Positions 26,046-38,944 are shown, numbered from the stretch's first letter. The stretch is DNA of 64,000 nt from Neocallimastix lanati (nom. inval.) (GCA_016946835.1 JACVTC010000023.1:429001-493000), one strand, 5' to 3'. Made by a program: numbers and translations. The notes: a model not told the origin generated them from the letters alone.

Positions 26046-27417
26046 TTGTTCATATGTAAAGTGCTGATTTATTATTTTTATTTAAATGATACCAATAATA
26101 TCTATCTTATCTATTATCTATTGAATTATTAAACATTAATTATATTTTAAAGATGAACATTAATGATGTATTTTAGATTATTTTTAAAATTTGTATACTT
26201 CATTATTTCGAGTTATAGATATTTCAATATGATTGATATAATTAATAAAAAATTTTACTGCTTAGATATTGTTTCTATTTTTCTGTATATATTTTTTATT
26301 AAATTTGAATTTCTTTTTTTTTTTGCTTTGTATTATTATTTGAATAAAAAATCCATTCTTTTTTTTTTAAAAAAAAAAAATAAAATAAAAAATTATATAT
26401 ATATATTTTATAACTTTACTAAAGCGTATTCTTAATTTTTACCTTTTATTTTAAAGTAGCTGTTAAAATTTGTTTTTTTAAAGAGTGTTAAAAAAAAAAA
26501 AAAAAAAGTCTAAATAATCTTTTAGTTATCTTTCAAAAAAAAATAAAAATTAAAAACTTTTATTAATAAAAACTTTCAATTTATTAATTTCTTTTTTTAG
26601 ATTCTTGTTTTGTTTATATTTATTATTTTATTGTTGAATAGGAAAAAATAATGTTTTAAAGGCTGTAGCTTATTAATAAAATAATAAACCTTTCTTTTTA
26701 AAAAAAAACCTTGATAACAAAAAAAAACAAAAAGAAAGTCACAAGAATGTTTTTATATATAAGAAATATAAAAACAAAATAAATATAAACTATAGCTTTT
26801 ATTCTTTAATTATTAAAAAAAATATTGATAATTGTTGAATAAAAAAAAGTAGGTGGAGAAAAAAAAAAAAAAAAAAAGAAAGAAAAAAAAAATTAGTATG
26901 ATTTTATATGAAAAGAAAAAAAATTTTTTAATTATATTTAATATATTTAATATATCATAAATAAATCAATACAATACATATAAATATATATATAAATAAT
27001 AAATAATAAAATAATAAATAAATAAATAATAAATAATAAATAATTAAATAATTAAATAAATAAATAATAAATAATAAATAATAAAAAGAGTATTTATTAA
27101 TAAATAATAAATAATAAATTATAAATTATAAATAATAAATAATTAAATAAATAAATAATAATTGAATAATAAATAATTAAAAAGAGTATTTATTAATAAA
27201 TAATAAATAATAAATAATTAAATAAATAAATAATAAATATTAAAAAGAGTATATATTAATAAATAATAAATAATAAATAAATAATAATTGAATAATAAAT
27301 AAATAATAATTGAATAATAAATAATAATAATTGATAAATAATAAAAACAGTATTTATTAATAAATAATAATAATAAATAATAAATAATTAAATAATAAAT
27401 ATTAATTATTAAATATG

Positions 27418-27700
27418 GAATATTAATAAACAATATATGTATATTTATATATAAATTACCTCTATAATTAATATTAAATAATAAAAAATATATATATAAT
27501 ATATACAATAAACAATATATATAAAAAAAACTAATAAATAAGTAAATAAATAATTAATAAGTAAATAAATAAGGAATATTAATAGACAATATATGTATAT
27601 TTATATATAAATTACCTCTATAATTAATTTTAAATAATAAAAAATATATATAAAAAAACTAATAAATAAGTAAATAAATAATTAATAAGTAAATAAATAA
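27418..27700. repeat. Duplicated A+T-rich segment
   Basis: GGAATATTAATAAACAATAT and the bases after it (ATGTATATTTATATATAAAT, then TACCTCTATAATTAAT, then ACTAATAAATAAGTAAATAA) occur at 27418 and again, with few changes, from 27572. The two copies lie head to tail, about 150 bases apart. Confidence 0.8.
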
Positions 27701-28854
27701 TAAAGTATGACTCTTTACTATTAAATAATATAAATAGAATTATATATTGATTATAATTTAACGATAAAAATATAATTAGTTATTATTTTTCATTATTAAA
27801 AAAAAATTTTTTTTTTTATAAATATAAATATAAATAATAATTAATAAATAATAAAATTAAATTTATGATTATTAATTATTAATTATTATTTCTTTATTAT
27901 TATTATAATTATTATTATAATTATTTATTATTTATTATTATATATTAATTTTATTATTAATTATGGTGTATTGTTTTTTTATAATATTTTTAATATGTTT
28001 AATTTTATTTTTCTTTTTTTAAATATAATTATTTAATTTTTATATTTTTTTATTTTATTATGGTTAAAAAAAATTTTTTGGCTATAATATATTATAGCAT
28101 ACTATAATATATAAGAATTTATATTTAGTATTTTTGAGATAAGCATAATTATTTAAGGTTTTATGGGGATTACATATCAATATATTATTCTATATTGTAA
28201 TAATACATAGTTATATATTATACAGATATTCTATTGGATGATTAACTTCAACTAGTAATATATAAATAATATAATAATGTCAATATAAATATATTTAATA
28301 ACAATTTATTTGAATATATTTAAATGTACTAAATATTATTTAATTTAAAAGAAAAAGGAAAAATTAATATAAACTTTTGACATATTATAATATTTATCCA
28401 ATCAATATATTATGTGCGATCAATATTTATTGTCAATATAGTGTAATATATCATATAAATAAGTTTAATTTAAAAAATATAATTAAAAAAAAATTTTTTT
28501 TTTTGAAATGATGTAGAATGAATTCAATAGGAATAATATAACAATATAGTTAATAATATACTATGTATTGAATAGGTATAATAAATATAAAATAATTAAA
28601 TATAAAATAATTAAATATAAAATAATTAAATATAAAATAATTAAATATAAAATAATTAAATATAAAATAATTTATTGATAATATAAATGTTCATCTATAG
28701 AAATGTAAAATGTAGAAAGCATGGAATTGTGTAGCTGGTAATAAGAGTGAGAATGGCATTATTAGGAGTGTGGTGTTCATATAATAAAATAAAATACAAT
28801 AATATAAAAAAAAGAAAAGAAAAGAGAGAATGAAAAGAAGAATAAATGAGAAGA

Positions 28855-29340
28855 AAAATATAAAATATAAAATATAAAAATATAAAATATAAAAATATAA
28901 AATATAAAAATATAAAAATATAAAAATATAAAATATAAAATATTAAATAATAAAATATAAAAATATAAAAATATAAAAATATAAAAATATAAAATATAAA
29001 ATATTAAATAATAAAATATTAAATAATAAAATATAGAAATATAAAATAATAAAATATAAAATATAATAGAAATATAGAAATAAAATAATATAAAATATAA
29101 AAATATAAAATATAAAAATATAAAATATAAAATATAAAAATATAAAATATTAAATAATAAAATATAAAATATAATAGAAATATAGAAATAAAATGATATA
29201 AAATATAAAAAATGATATAAAATATAAAAAATGATATAAAATATAAAAAATGATATAAAATATTAAATATGATATAAAATATAAAAAATATTATAAAATA
29301 TAAAAAATATTAAATATAATAGAAATATAGAAATATAGAA
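28855..29340. repeat. AAAATATA-type array with ATGATATAAAAT units
   Basis: An irregular array of AAAATATA/AATATAAA units. It changes to AAATGATATAAAATATA units at about 29190-29270 and to AGAAATATAG units near 29310-29345. Confidence 0.85.
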
Positions 29341-30039
29341 ATATGTGTTAAAATATAGAAATATTTTAATTTATATTCATAAATAGTTTAATAATAATAA
29401 TTGATAATTAAGAAATAAAAAAAAAAATCTTTAAAATCTCATGAAAATTTTAAAATTTGTTTAAATTTTTTTTTATTTCAAAAAATGTTTAAACTTTAAT
29501 TTTTACTATTTAAAATAAAAAATTATTTTTTTTATTTTTTTTAATTATTATTTTTATCATTTTTTTATTTTATTTTTTTATTTTTTTATTTTATTTTTTA
29601 TTTTTTATTTTTCTTTTACTTAAAATTTTTATTTTTCTATTTTTGTTTTATTTCATTCTCAACTTTTCAATATTAAAAAAAATATAAAAAAAGGAAAGAA
29701 ATGAAATGAAAAGAAAAGAAAATTAAAAAATTATTGAATTTTTTTTTTACGTAGTTTTAATTATTAATAATTTTTATTTTTATTTATTTTAAAATTTTAT
29801 TTTGTTTTATTTTATTTTATTTTATTCAATCTGTGTACTTTAATTTTATTCATATTCTAATTATTTATTTTATTTTCTGGTATTTTTAAATTCAGTTAAT
29901 AAAAATTATTAGAGTAACTAATGAATATAAATATCTTTTTTAACATATATATATCATTATATATCATTTTAGAATTTAGAATAGCCTAAGAAAAAAAAAA
30001 TATCCCTAATTAATAGATTATTTGAATTATTTTTTATTT

Positions 30040-30040
<1 letters not shown>

Positions 30041-30096
<56 letters not shown>

Positions 30097-30205
30097 GTAG
30101 TAGTAGTAGTAGTAGTAGTAGTATTTATTATTACTTTTATTATTATTATTAGTAGTAGTAGTAGTAGTAGTATTTATTATTACTTTTATTATTATTATTA
30201 TTAAT
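30041..30205. repeat. Compound ATT/AGT microsatellite
   Basis: An ATT array is followed by AGT blocks, twice in alternation. This suggests point mutation followed by array expansion. Confidence 0.9.
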
Positions 30206-30305
30206 TACTATTATTTTATTAATCTTTTTCATTATTTATTGGTAAATATTTATTTAAAAAAAAAAACTTATTAATAAAAAAAAACTTTAAATTCAATATA
30301 AAGTA

Positions 30306-30340
<35 letters not shown>

Positions 30341-31617
30341 GAGGCAAGATTTGACTTTTTTTTTTTTAATTATATATATAAAGTTTTTTTTTAAAAAAAA
30401 ATAAAACTAAAATAATATTACTGTTAAAAAATTTTTGGAAGGAAAAGAATTTCAATTTTTTTTTTCATATCCTATAATAAATAAATAAATAAATAAATAA
30501 ATAAATATATAAATTTTTTTTTTCATTAATTTTATTATTTTGTACCATATTTAATATTAAAATATTATTAATAGTTAAGTAATAATTTATTAGTAATGAA
30601 AATAAAAAAAATATATAAATTTGAATTTAAGGAATAAAAGAATGAACATAGAAATTGCTATTAGATATAAATTTTAAAATTTTAACTTTTAGTATAAACA
30701 ATATTACAAAAAAAAAAAATAAAAAATAAAATTATTGAATTTTTGGTCATGCCTTCGCCTTCATTATCATTTTATCGGTTAATAATTATTATTTTATTTA
30801 TTATTATTATTAATTATTTTTTCCATCTTGTATTTTATTATTAATTATTTTATTATTAATTACTTTACTATTAAATATTTTACTATTAATTATTTTATTA
30901 TTAAATATTTTATTATTAAATATTTTATTATTAATCAATTTGCTAATTAGTTGTTCTTTAAAGTTTTATATTAATAATAATTAAAGATGATTAATAAATT
31001 AATAATTACTATTATAATAAATTTTAAAAATTTTATTAAAATTATGCAATAATAACATCATCATAAGTTTAGTAATATATTTATTAATTATTACCTATTA
31101 TTTAGTATTATTTATTAAATATTATTATTACTATTAATAATAATAGTAATTAAGAGTATTATTAATAGTATTAATTTGCAACCACTATACTTGTAATATA
31201 TTTATTATTCATGAAAATTTATATATATTAAATGTAGATATACTTTACATATAAATAAATAAATATATATATAACTAAATAAATATGTCAATGCATAAAT
31301 TATAAATAAACGACTTTTTATTGTTATTAATTGTTTATTAAATATACAGATTATGAAAATATATAAATTTAAATTTAACAGATTAAAAAAATGGAATGTG
31401 CTATTAAATGAATAACATATAATTTTAAATTTCTCATTTTTAGTGTATATAAATATAAAAAAAAAAAAAAAAATTAAAATAAAATAAAATATATAAATAA
31501 TTTAATAATATTGTCTTTACATTCCTTTTTTCTTTTTCTTTTATATATAAATATATCAAATAATAATTTATTATAATTATTAATTATTATTAGCGGTCTG
31601 TAAATTTTTTTATAATT

Positions 31618-32175
31618 TTTTTTTTTTTTTTTTTTTTTTTAACGACCGTAGCAGGATTTCTCCCCAGCTGTACATCTTGTAGACACACAATGGTTTATAA
31701 CTAGAGCCCTTATCTAACTTCCTACTTTAGTAGGTGGTCCCGTCCCTGCTGGACTGCCTTACAGTTACTCTGCATTGGCGCTCCTTACCCAAGTATAATT
31801 ACTGCTTGTCATTGTACGATAATCTTACAATTGGGTCTTGCAGCCACAATCTCCGGGATCACGTGACAACCGCTCCATAACATACCTATAAGTAAGGATA
31901 AGTAAATTTTCATATGTCACCATATGTTGGGTATCTCCTCTTAAGAAACTTTGCCATACACACTCAACCCTCTCAGGCCTGCAAGAAGTGTAAATTGATG
32001 AAAGTTGAATTAGAGATATAGGGGGTATCAAATGGGTATAATACTTACCTGAAAACCCTAACCACCTAATAACGAAAAACCAGTGGAAAAAACGCTATAG
32101 GCATAGGGAGGGGTCGAACCAGGAACCTTATGCTCTCAAAGCTTACGCCTTAACAGCCAGGATAAAACCTGGAAC
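31618..32175 (-). mobile_element. tRNA-derived SINE, apparently near full length
   Basis: On the - strand the element starts with a tRNA-like head (32175-32098). It contains an A-box-like TGGCTGTTAAGGCG and a perfect B box GGTTCGACCCC, the internal RNA polymerase III promoter. The body of about 450 bases has much higher G+C than its surroundings. It ends in poly-A (poly-T at 31618-31640 on the + strand). The body shares CACTGGTT, TTTCAGGTAAGTATTA and GAGCGCC modules with the element at 33.3-33.7 kb, and GTAAGGCAGTCCAGCAGGG with sequences at 17.7 and 18.3 kb. A 68-codon frame (31825-32031) is probably fortuitous. A retroposed element mobilised by a LINE partner is the simplest reading. Confidence 0.75.
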
Positions 32176-32360
32176 AAATTTTTTTATAAAAAAAATATAT
32201 ATATATTAATAAAAAATAATTAAAAATTACAAAGTTTTAAAATTTTATTAATTAAAATTATAATTATATGCTATGTGATATTATATAAAAAATTTAAAAA
32301 TAAAATATAAAGTTTTATAGTAATTAATATTTATATTAGGAATATTAATAATACGAAGAA

Positions 32361-32400
<40 letters not shown>

Positions 32401-32533
32401 TTTTTTTTAATTAGTATTAATAAAATATTTAAAAATTAAGTTCATTCTTCATGAAATAATTTTTTTTTTAGTTTATTAACTTTTATTTTATTTTAATTAC
32501 ATACATTTAGTTATATCACGTTATTAGATAAAT

Positions 32534-32600
32534 GTTCTATGAATGTGGTGCATGGGAGGTGTGCATTTCGCAATTGTGTATTTCGCAAAATGTGGCTTAA
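32534..32600. mobile_element. Terminal-repeat-like sequence of a MULE or MITE
   Basis: GGGAGGTGTGCATTTCGC, then TGTGTATTTCGCAAAATG, then TGGCTT matches the left ends of the MULE family (GGGGGTGGTGCGTTTCGG and ATGTGGCTT) and the TGCATTTCGCCAA units of the MITE at 45.7 kb. It may be the left end of the element carrying the transposase pseudogene at 34.1-35.5 kb. Another TTTCGCC sits at 32682. No matching right end or target duplication was found. Confidence 0.55.
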
Positions 32601-33264
32601 AAATTTTTAAAAAATAAACATATAAATAAATAAAATAAATAAATAAAAAATATTAAATAAAAAAAAATGAATGTGGTCCATTTCGCCAATTTTTTTTTTT
32701 TGAAATTTTAATAAGCCATCTATTTATTTGTGGCTTTTAAAATTTATATTATTACGCCATAAAATTTAATATAATTTTAAGTAAAAAAGAAATAAATGTA
32801 TAAATAAATAAGTAAATAAATAAATAAATAAAAATTAAAAAGGTCAATAAAAAATAAAATATTTTTATATAATTTTTTTTTTTTTGACAATCATGTTATA
32901 AGGAAAATGATAAATAATTATTTTCCTTATAACCTTATTTTTTATATTTTATTATTAATATTTATATTATATTTTTATATTTTATATTTTATTATTGATA
33001 TTATATTTTTATATTTTTCTATTAATATTATATTTTTATATTAATAATAGAATTAAACCTTTTATTTTATATATAATTTATAAATAAAATATTAAATAAT
33101 AATAAAAATTACAAAATAATATTTTTATAAGACTTAAATTATAGCTGTAAATTGAAATTTCAAAAATTAAAATTTGTTGTTCACATTTCAATTACTATTT
33201 ATATATTACAGCAACCGTTTTGTAGAGATATATAAATAGGTTTTTTACACATATGAATTCACAC

Positions 33265-33690
33265 GTCTATCCCATATTATATATATGGGCTTGTAAAGAA
33301 CATATATACTTTGGTATATATATCTTATACTATATCAGTACGACGTCGGCGCTCCAAATTCCTAAGCAGAGGTAGCTCCAGTAGACATGTCTTGCCAAAT
33401 AACATCCGTGTTATCCTATAGAAATTGAACTCGTAACCCTCACAGTATAGGCTATACAACTACACTAGGATGCCATGGGTGATCAAATATAGAAATTAAA
33501 TACGTGGCAATCCAATAATGGTAGGAGCGGAATTAATACTTACCTGAAATTGTGCCATTATAACCCCTTTACCCTTTCTCCAAACCCTATCGGGAAAATC
33601 AGATAAAGAATAGATACCAGATGATTATTAAGTCCGCCACATAACAACCAGTAGAAAGCCCAGTTCTACTTTATATGCTAAAAAATGCTA
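33265..33690 (-). mobile_element. Second, probably 5'-truncated member of the SINE-like family
   Basis: A block of higher G+C. On the - strand it carries, in order, CTACTGGTT, TTTCAGGTAAGTATTA, GGAGCGCCGACGTCGTACTG and a terminal inverted pair CCCATATATATAATATGGG. The first two modules match the SINE at 31.6-32.2 kb. The third matches GAGAGCGGCGAAGCTGATAC in the element at 36.5-36.9 kb, which also ends in a CATATGGG/CCCATATG hairpin. A segment GGCATCCTAGTGTAGTTG with CGAGTTCAATTTC downstream is faintly tRNA-like. Confidence 0.6.
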
Positions 33691-34088
33691 TATATATTTG
33701 TTGTTTTAAAAAGACTTAAAAGTTAATAATTTAATTAGATTATAATATAAATAAAATAATTAATTAATTCATAAATTCTTTATTAGTAAATATTAAAAAA
33801 AAATAATTAATATTAATTTAGAATAAATAAATAATTAAATTTTTTTTATATACATTAAATAAATAATTTATTTTTAAATAATAAAAATTAAAATATTTTC
33901 ATATATACTTTATGTATCTGTTTTTTTTTTAAAAAAAATTAAAAGAAAAAGAAATAATTAAAATACTTTTTATCTTTTAAAAAAAATTGAATATTTAATT
34001 GTTCAGAATTAATATTAAAAAATAATATTTAGATAATTAATATATAATTTAAAAGATATAATTAAAAACTATATATTAAAATTTATAA

Positions 34089-35518
34089 ATGGAAGAAAAC
34101 ATAACTATTTATATAAGTGAGTCTAATAAAGGAGAAGAACAAATCATTATTAATAAACAATATAAATTTAATTTTTCACATTCAAGGAAAGATAATTCAA
34201 GAGTTTATAAATGTACCGAATATAAAAATAATAATAAATGTAAATTTTTTATTATTTTAAATAATGAGAAAGAAATCTTAAAATATGAGAGTTTACATAA
34301 TCATCCTGGAAACGAATATAGTGTATCCCTATCTGTAATGAAACATAAAATTAAAGATGAAATTAAAAAACATTCAAATCCTTTTGATATAAAACGAAAA
34401 AGACTATATAATGAAATTTCTAAAGAAATGGGATTTATATATCCGTATCCAGAATATATTTCAGTTAAAGCTCTAATATTAAGAAGTATTAATAAAAAAC
34501 TACCATCCAATGTAACAACTTTTAATGAAATTCCTAATGAATCTGAATATTATAAAACTGAACGAAATGAAGATTTTATGATATTCAAAAATTCTGATTT
34601 AGTAATTTTTCAATCCCCTTTTCAAGCAAAATTATTTAAGAAATATAATAATGATATATTTGTGGATGGTACTTTTTAGATCGCACCTAAATTTAGTCAA
34701 CAAGTGTTTATTACTAGAACTTACGTTAAAGAATTGAATAGTTTTTATACTACTTCTTATGCAATATTAAGAAATAAAAAGCAAAAAACATATAAAATGT
34801 TATTCAATAAATTAAAACAAAATTCTAATAATAATATTATAACTGAACCAAAAAATGTACATTGCGATTTTGAAAAAGGCATATCTAAAGCAGTTAAAAA
34901 AATATTTCCTAATGTAAATATTAAATACTGTATTTGGCATTATAAAAATTTATTAGAAATTAAAAAAAATGAATTGTGCCGTAATGAAGTGAACGATGAT
35001 GAAAAAATATATAATTATTACAAAGGAATTTCAAACTTACCATTTATCAACCCTGAATACATAATGGATATTTTTTCATTAATTAAAACTAAATCCATTG
35101 AAAAAAATTCTTGTCAATTTTTAAAATTTTTAAAATTTTTAGAATATTTTTATGAAACATATTTAATTGGTTACGATATGAAAAGTTGGAATTATTATAA
35201 TAATATTGAACATATAACCAATAATGCTTCAGAATCACTCAATAATTCTTTAAATAAACTATTTCCAATGAAACCAAATTTTTATGAATTAATAAATAAA
35301 TTAAAAGAACAGGAACATTTATCATATTATGATTACCAAATGAAAATAAAAGGAATTTGGAGAATGAAAAAAAAAATAAAAACAAAAACTGATGAAATTA
35401 AAATTTAATTGAAAAATACAAAAATAAAGAAGCCAAGTTAATTAATATTAAATATGATAGAAGTGATCTTACTAAATTGTGGTTTGAATGTTTAACTAAT
35501 TTAAATAATATTTTATAA
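34089..35518 (+). pseudogene. MULE transposase pseudogene with FLYWCH-type zinc finger (copy 1)
   Basis: Homologous throughout to the intact transposase at 43324-44772. The N-terminal zinc finger is present (YKCTEYKNNNKCKFF, then LHNHPGNE), as are the catalytic Asp in VDGTF, the second Asp in VHCDFEKGI, the C-x2-H motif YCIWHYKN, and the Glu in NNASESLNN. Two lesions inactivate it: a nonsense codon TAG at 34677-34679 right after DGTF, where the intact copy has Leu, and a frameshift near 35405 after KTDEIKI. The tail continues in another frame to about 35518 (YDRSDLTKLWFECLTNLNN). Otherwise the reading frame is well preserved, suggesting fairly recent loss. Confidence 0.88.
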
Positions 35519-35859
35519 ATATTATTTAATAATAAATAATTATGAAATGACAGAGGAATTTCCAAAAGAAAAAATCATTAAAATTCTTTCATACAAAAAC
35601 TTATAATTAAATTTATTAATTAAAGTTTTATAATTATTAAAAAGTTAAAATGTTTATATACTTGATAAAATTTATGTAGTTTAAATAAATATTCTATAAT
35701 TTTATTATTATAATTTATTTTATTAACAATTGTTTAAATATTTTATTAATATTTTTTTTAAAATAAATAATCCTATATTTTTATACTTTATTATTAATAT
35801 CAATAATATATTTTTATATTTTTATATTTTATTATTAATGTTTATAATTAATTTTATTA

Positions 35860-36215
35860 ATAATTGTTTAAATATTTTATTAATTTTTTTTTAAATAAAT
35901 AAATCTATATAATTGTTAAAGTATTTTATTAATATTTTTTTTAAATAAATAAATCTATATAATTGTTAAAGTATTTTATTAATATTTTTTTTTAAATAAA
36001 TAAATCTATATAATTGTTAAAGTATTTTATTAATATTTTTTTTAAATAAATAAATCTATATAATTGTTAAAGTATTTTATTAATATTTTTTTTTAAATAA
36101 ATAAATCTATATAATTGTTAAAGTATTTTATTAATATTTTTTTAAATAAATAAATCTATATAATTGTTAAAGTATTTTATTAATATTTTTTTTTTTTAAA
36201 AATAAACCTTTTAAT
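35860..36215. repeat. Minisatellite, about seven units of 49-51 bp
   Basis: The unit begins TAATTGTTAAAGTATTTTAT, continues with TAATA and a T run of 7-10, and ends AAATAAATAAATCTATA. About seven head-to-tail copies differ mainly in the length of the T run. The array lies downstream of the transposase pseudogene and may belong to that element. Confidence 0.92.
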
Positions 36216-36473
36216 TGTTTGAATATTAAACCTTTTAATTGTTTGAATATTTTATTTTATTTTTTTTTTTTTTGTAAAAAAATATTTATTTTTTCTAACC
36301 ATTATAATTTATTTAATTATTCACTTAATAAATTTTAAGAAAAAAATTACAAATTAATAATACAACAAAATAGTATCATATAACTATTAATTTAAAAAGC
36401 CTCAAAATTTGATATATCACGTGAAAAAAATTGGCGTTTTGGACCTCTCCCAAAAAAAATAAATATATTAAAA

Positions 36474-36930
36474 GCCATGTTGGTCCAGTCGGTTAGGACG
36501 ATACAGGTTACTGTAGAGGGCGGGGTTCGAATCCTCGGCATGGCACCAAATAATCGGATGAGGTTTCTATCCTGGGATATCATGAGACCACACGTGATGT
36601 CCATAAGGCTTTCCCTCAGATGATTATTTCACCCAACCCTGATACTACGCTTTGAATTGAAGCATAGACCTTGATGATTGTAAAATTTCCAATCGCCAAT
36701 GATTACACCCACTAGGGAGGAGTTAATGGTTCCGTTCTGATGCTCGTGGTCATTAGAGATATATGTAGGAACGTTAGGAATGCATCTCCGGGCAGTGTGT
36801 AACGACGATTGAGAGCGGCGAAGCTGATACAGTATGCCAATAACTCATCACCTTACAGTTAATTAATAACTGTATGGCCATATGGGAGATGGGTACCCAT
36901 ATGTGCAAGTCTATGTTTTTTTTTTTTTAA
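36474..36930 (+). mobile_element. tRNA-derived SINE with encoded CCA in its head
   Basis: The head 36474-36548 folds as a tRNA. The acceptor stem GCCATGT pairs with GCATGGC (one G-T), the D stem GTCC pairs with GGAC, and the T arm CGGGG-TTCGAAT-CCTCG contains the canonical loop and a perfect B box. The head ends with the discriminator A and a CCA. The anticodon arm is degenerate (TACAG, GTTA, CTGTA), so no isoacceptor can be assigned. A body of about 370 bases follows, including GAGAGCGGCGAAGCTGATAC, shared with the element at 33.3 kb, and a terminal hairpin CATATGGG/CCCATATG before a T run. A free-standing tRNA gene is unlikely because of the bad anticodon arm and attached body. Confidence 0.75.
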
Positions 36931-37257
36931 ATATATTAAAAATGTTTTATTTTTAGTTTTATTTTATTATTAAAACTTTAATAAAATAAAAAAACTATAT
37001 AATATTGATAATACATATATAAAATATTGATATTGATATTAATAGAAAAATTACTACATATTGATATTGATATTAATAAAAAAATACTATATAATATTGA
37101 TAATGATATTAATAAAAAAATAACTTATCAAATATCAAATGGAATAGTTTTAATTATAATTTAATTTATAAAAAAAAAAAAAACTAAAAAATAATATCTT
37201 TTAAAATGATAATCTTGATTAAAAAAGGTTAGAAAAATACTAATTTATAAAAAATTA
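36931..37257. other. A+T-rich spacer
   Basis: Short TATTGATATTGATATTAATA-type repeats; no gene seen. Confidence 0.5.
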
Positions 37258-38662
37258 GTATTTTAATATTATTTAAATGCATTAAACAATCGTACCATAA
37301 TTCAACGATATCATCATCATCGCATCCAATACAAATTAATTTTTCTTCCTTATTTTTATAGCATTCAATTAAAGCCTTGATTTCATCAGTTCGATTAAAG
37401 GTTTTTATTTTTTTTTTTAAAAAAAAAAAAAAACCCCTAATTCTCTTTTCGTAATCACTATACGATAAGGCTTCTTCTTTCTTTAATGCTATAAATAATT
37501 TATAAAAAGTAGGTTTTTTTGGGAAAAGATTATTTAAATAATTATTAAAAGATTCTTATACATTATTTGTAATGTATTCTATATTGTTATAATAATTCAA
37601 GTTATTTGCCTAATATTTATTTAAATCTTTGATATTAAAATATTCTAAAAATTCTAAAAAATTATTATATTCATTTTTTTTTTTACATGTATTTTTTATT
37701 TTTGAGTAAATGCATGATATATAAATAGGGTTAATAAATGGAAAATTCGATATAGCTTTATAATAAATATATAATTACTATTACTATCAATTTCATTAGA
37801 ACATAATATTTTTTTGAATTACTAATGATCTTTTAAAATGCCAAATACAATATTTGATATTTACATAAAGAAAAAAAATTTTTTACCGCATTTGATATGC
37901 CTTTTTCAAAGTCACAATGAAAATTAATTGGAGAAATAACAATAATGTTATTAAATTTACTTTCTTTTTTTTTATTTTATTTCTTTAAATAATGCTTCGT
38001 AAGTGGATTGTTTTTTTTTTATCTTTTAATATTGAAATGGAAGTAGTGTAAAAACTATTTATTTATTTAATATATGTTCTTGTAATGAACACTTGATAAC
38101 TAAATTTTGGCACAATATAAAATGTACCATCTGCAAATATATCTTCATTATATTGTGTGATGAGCTTTGCTTGGAATGGGGATTAAAAAATTATTAAATT
38201 AGAATTTTTGAATATCATAAAATTATCACCATTTTCTGTTTTATAATATTCTGATTCCTCCGGAATTTCTTCAAAACTTGTTATGTCAGTAGGTAATTGC
38301 TTATTTTGACATCTTATTATTTGGGTTCTAATGGAGTTAAATTCAGGACATATTAATCCAATGTCCTGAGAAATTTCATTAAACATACGCTTTGGTCTAA
38401 TATCCAACAAAAAAAAAGGACTTTTTCTTATTGTTTCTTTGATTTTATGCTTTACTATTGATTTAGATGCTTCGTATTTTTTTTTTCAAGATGATTATAT
38501 TGACTTTCATATTCTAAAATAATAAAAGATTTACATTTATTTGAAGTTCTATACTCAGTGCATCTATATATACCTTTGAATTATCTTTCTTTTCATTTGA
38601 AAAATTAAATTTATATTTTCCGTTAATAATAATTTGTTTTTTTCCCCGATTTGTTTCATTTA
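37258..38662 (-). pseudogene. MULE transposase pseudogene, decayed (copy 3 of 3)
   Basis: On the - strand, fragments align with the intact transposase. They are the N-terminus (GKKQIIINGKYKFNFSNEKK), the segment 38410-38183 (RPKRMFNEISQDIGLICPE, then SEYYKTENGDNFMIFKNSN), a remnant of the DGTF region near 38130, and the C-terminal CDDDDIVELWYDCLMHLNN near 37300. Frameshifts, stops and internal A or T run expansions are spread over the whole length, so this is the oldest of the three copies. Confidence 0.8.
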
Positions 38663-38944
38663 TTTAATAATAAATAAATCTATTAAATAGATTTTAATAG
38701 TGTCTATAAAATGATTTTATTTTAAATATTTAAAAAATAAAATTATAATCATATATTTAGTTATTGAGTAATTTAATACCTAAATTATTTATTATTCAGA
38801 ATAATATATAATTTTTTAATATAATAATAATATGACATATATATGAAAATATTTTTTTTACTACTTAATATTTGAAATATTTATATTTTTTTTTGAATAA
38901 AAAATTAGTGTTAATTATTCAATTTTTTTAATTAGAAAAATAAA

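Larger units (their letters stand above)
25787..31617. other. Nearly 6 kb of gene-free A+T-rich repeats
   Basis: Both strands read as low-complexity Ile/Tyr/Asn/Lys strings without a conserved motif. Contents: an ATT array (26001-26041); interspersed TAAATAA arrays with a recurring AAAAAGAGTATTTATTAATA (about 27000-27400); a duplicated segment of about 130 bp (27418-27540 and 27572-27700); an AAATAATTAAATAT array (28577-28670); AAAATATA arrays (28855-29340); ATT with AGT blocks (30041-30200); and ATTATTTTATT-type repeats (30785-30950). The non-repetitive part 28080-28560 may be an old element but is unrecognised. Confidence 0.5.

Noticed and set aside
31825-32031. 68-codon frame on the - strand with ordinary amino acid composition
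   Set aside because: Lies inside a tRNA-derived SINE. Its higher G+C alone keeps it open, and no family resemblance is seen.
36474-36548. Functional tRNA gene
   Set aside because: The anticodon arm does not form a 5 bp stem with a 7-base loop, CCA is encoded, and a SINE body is attached.
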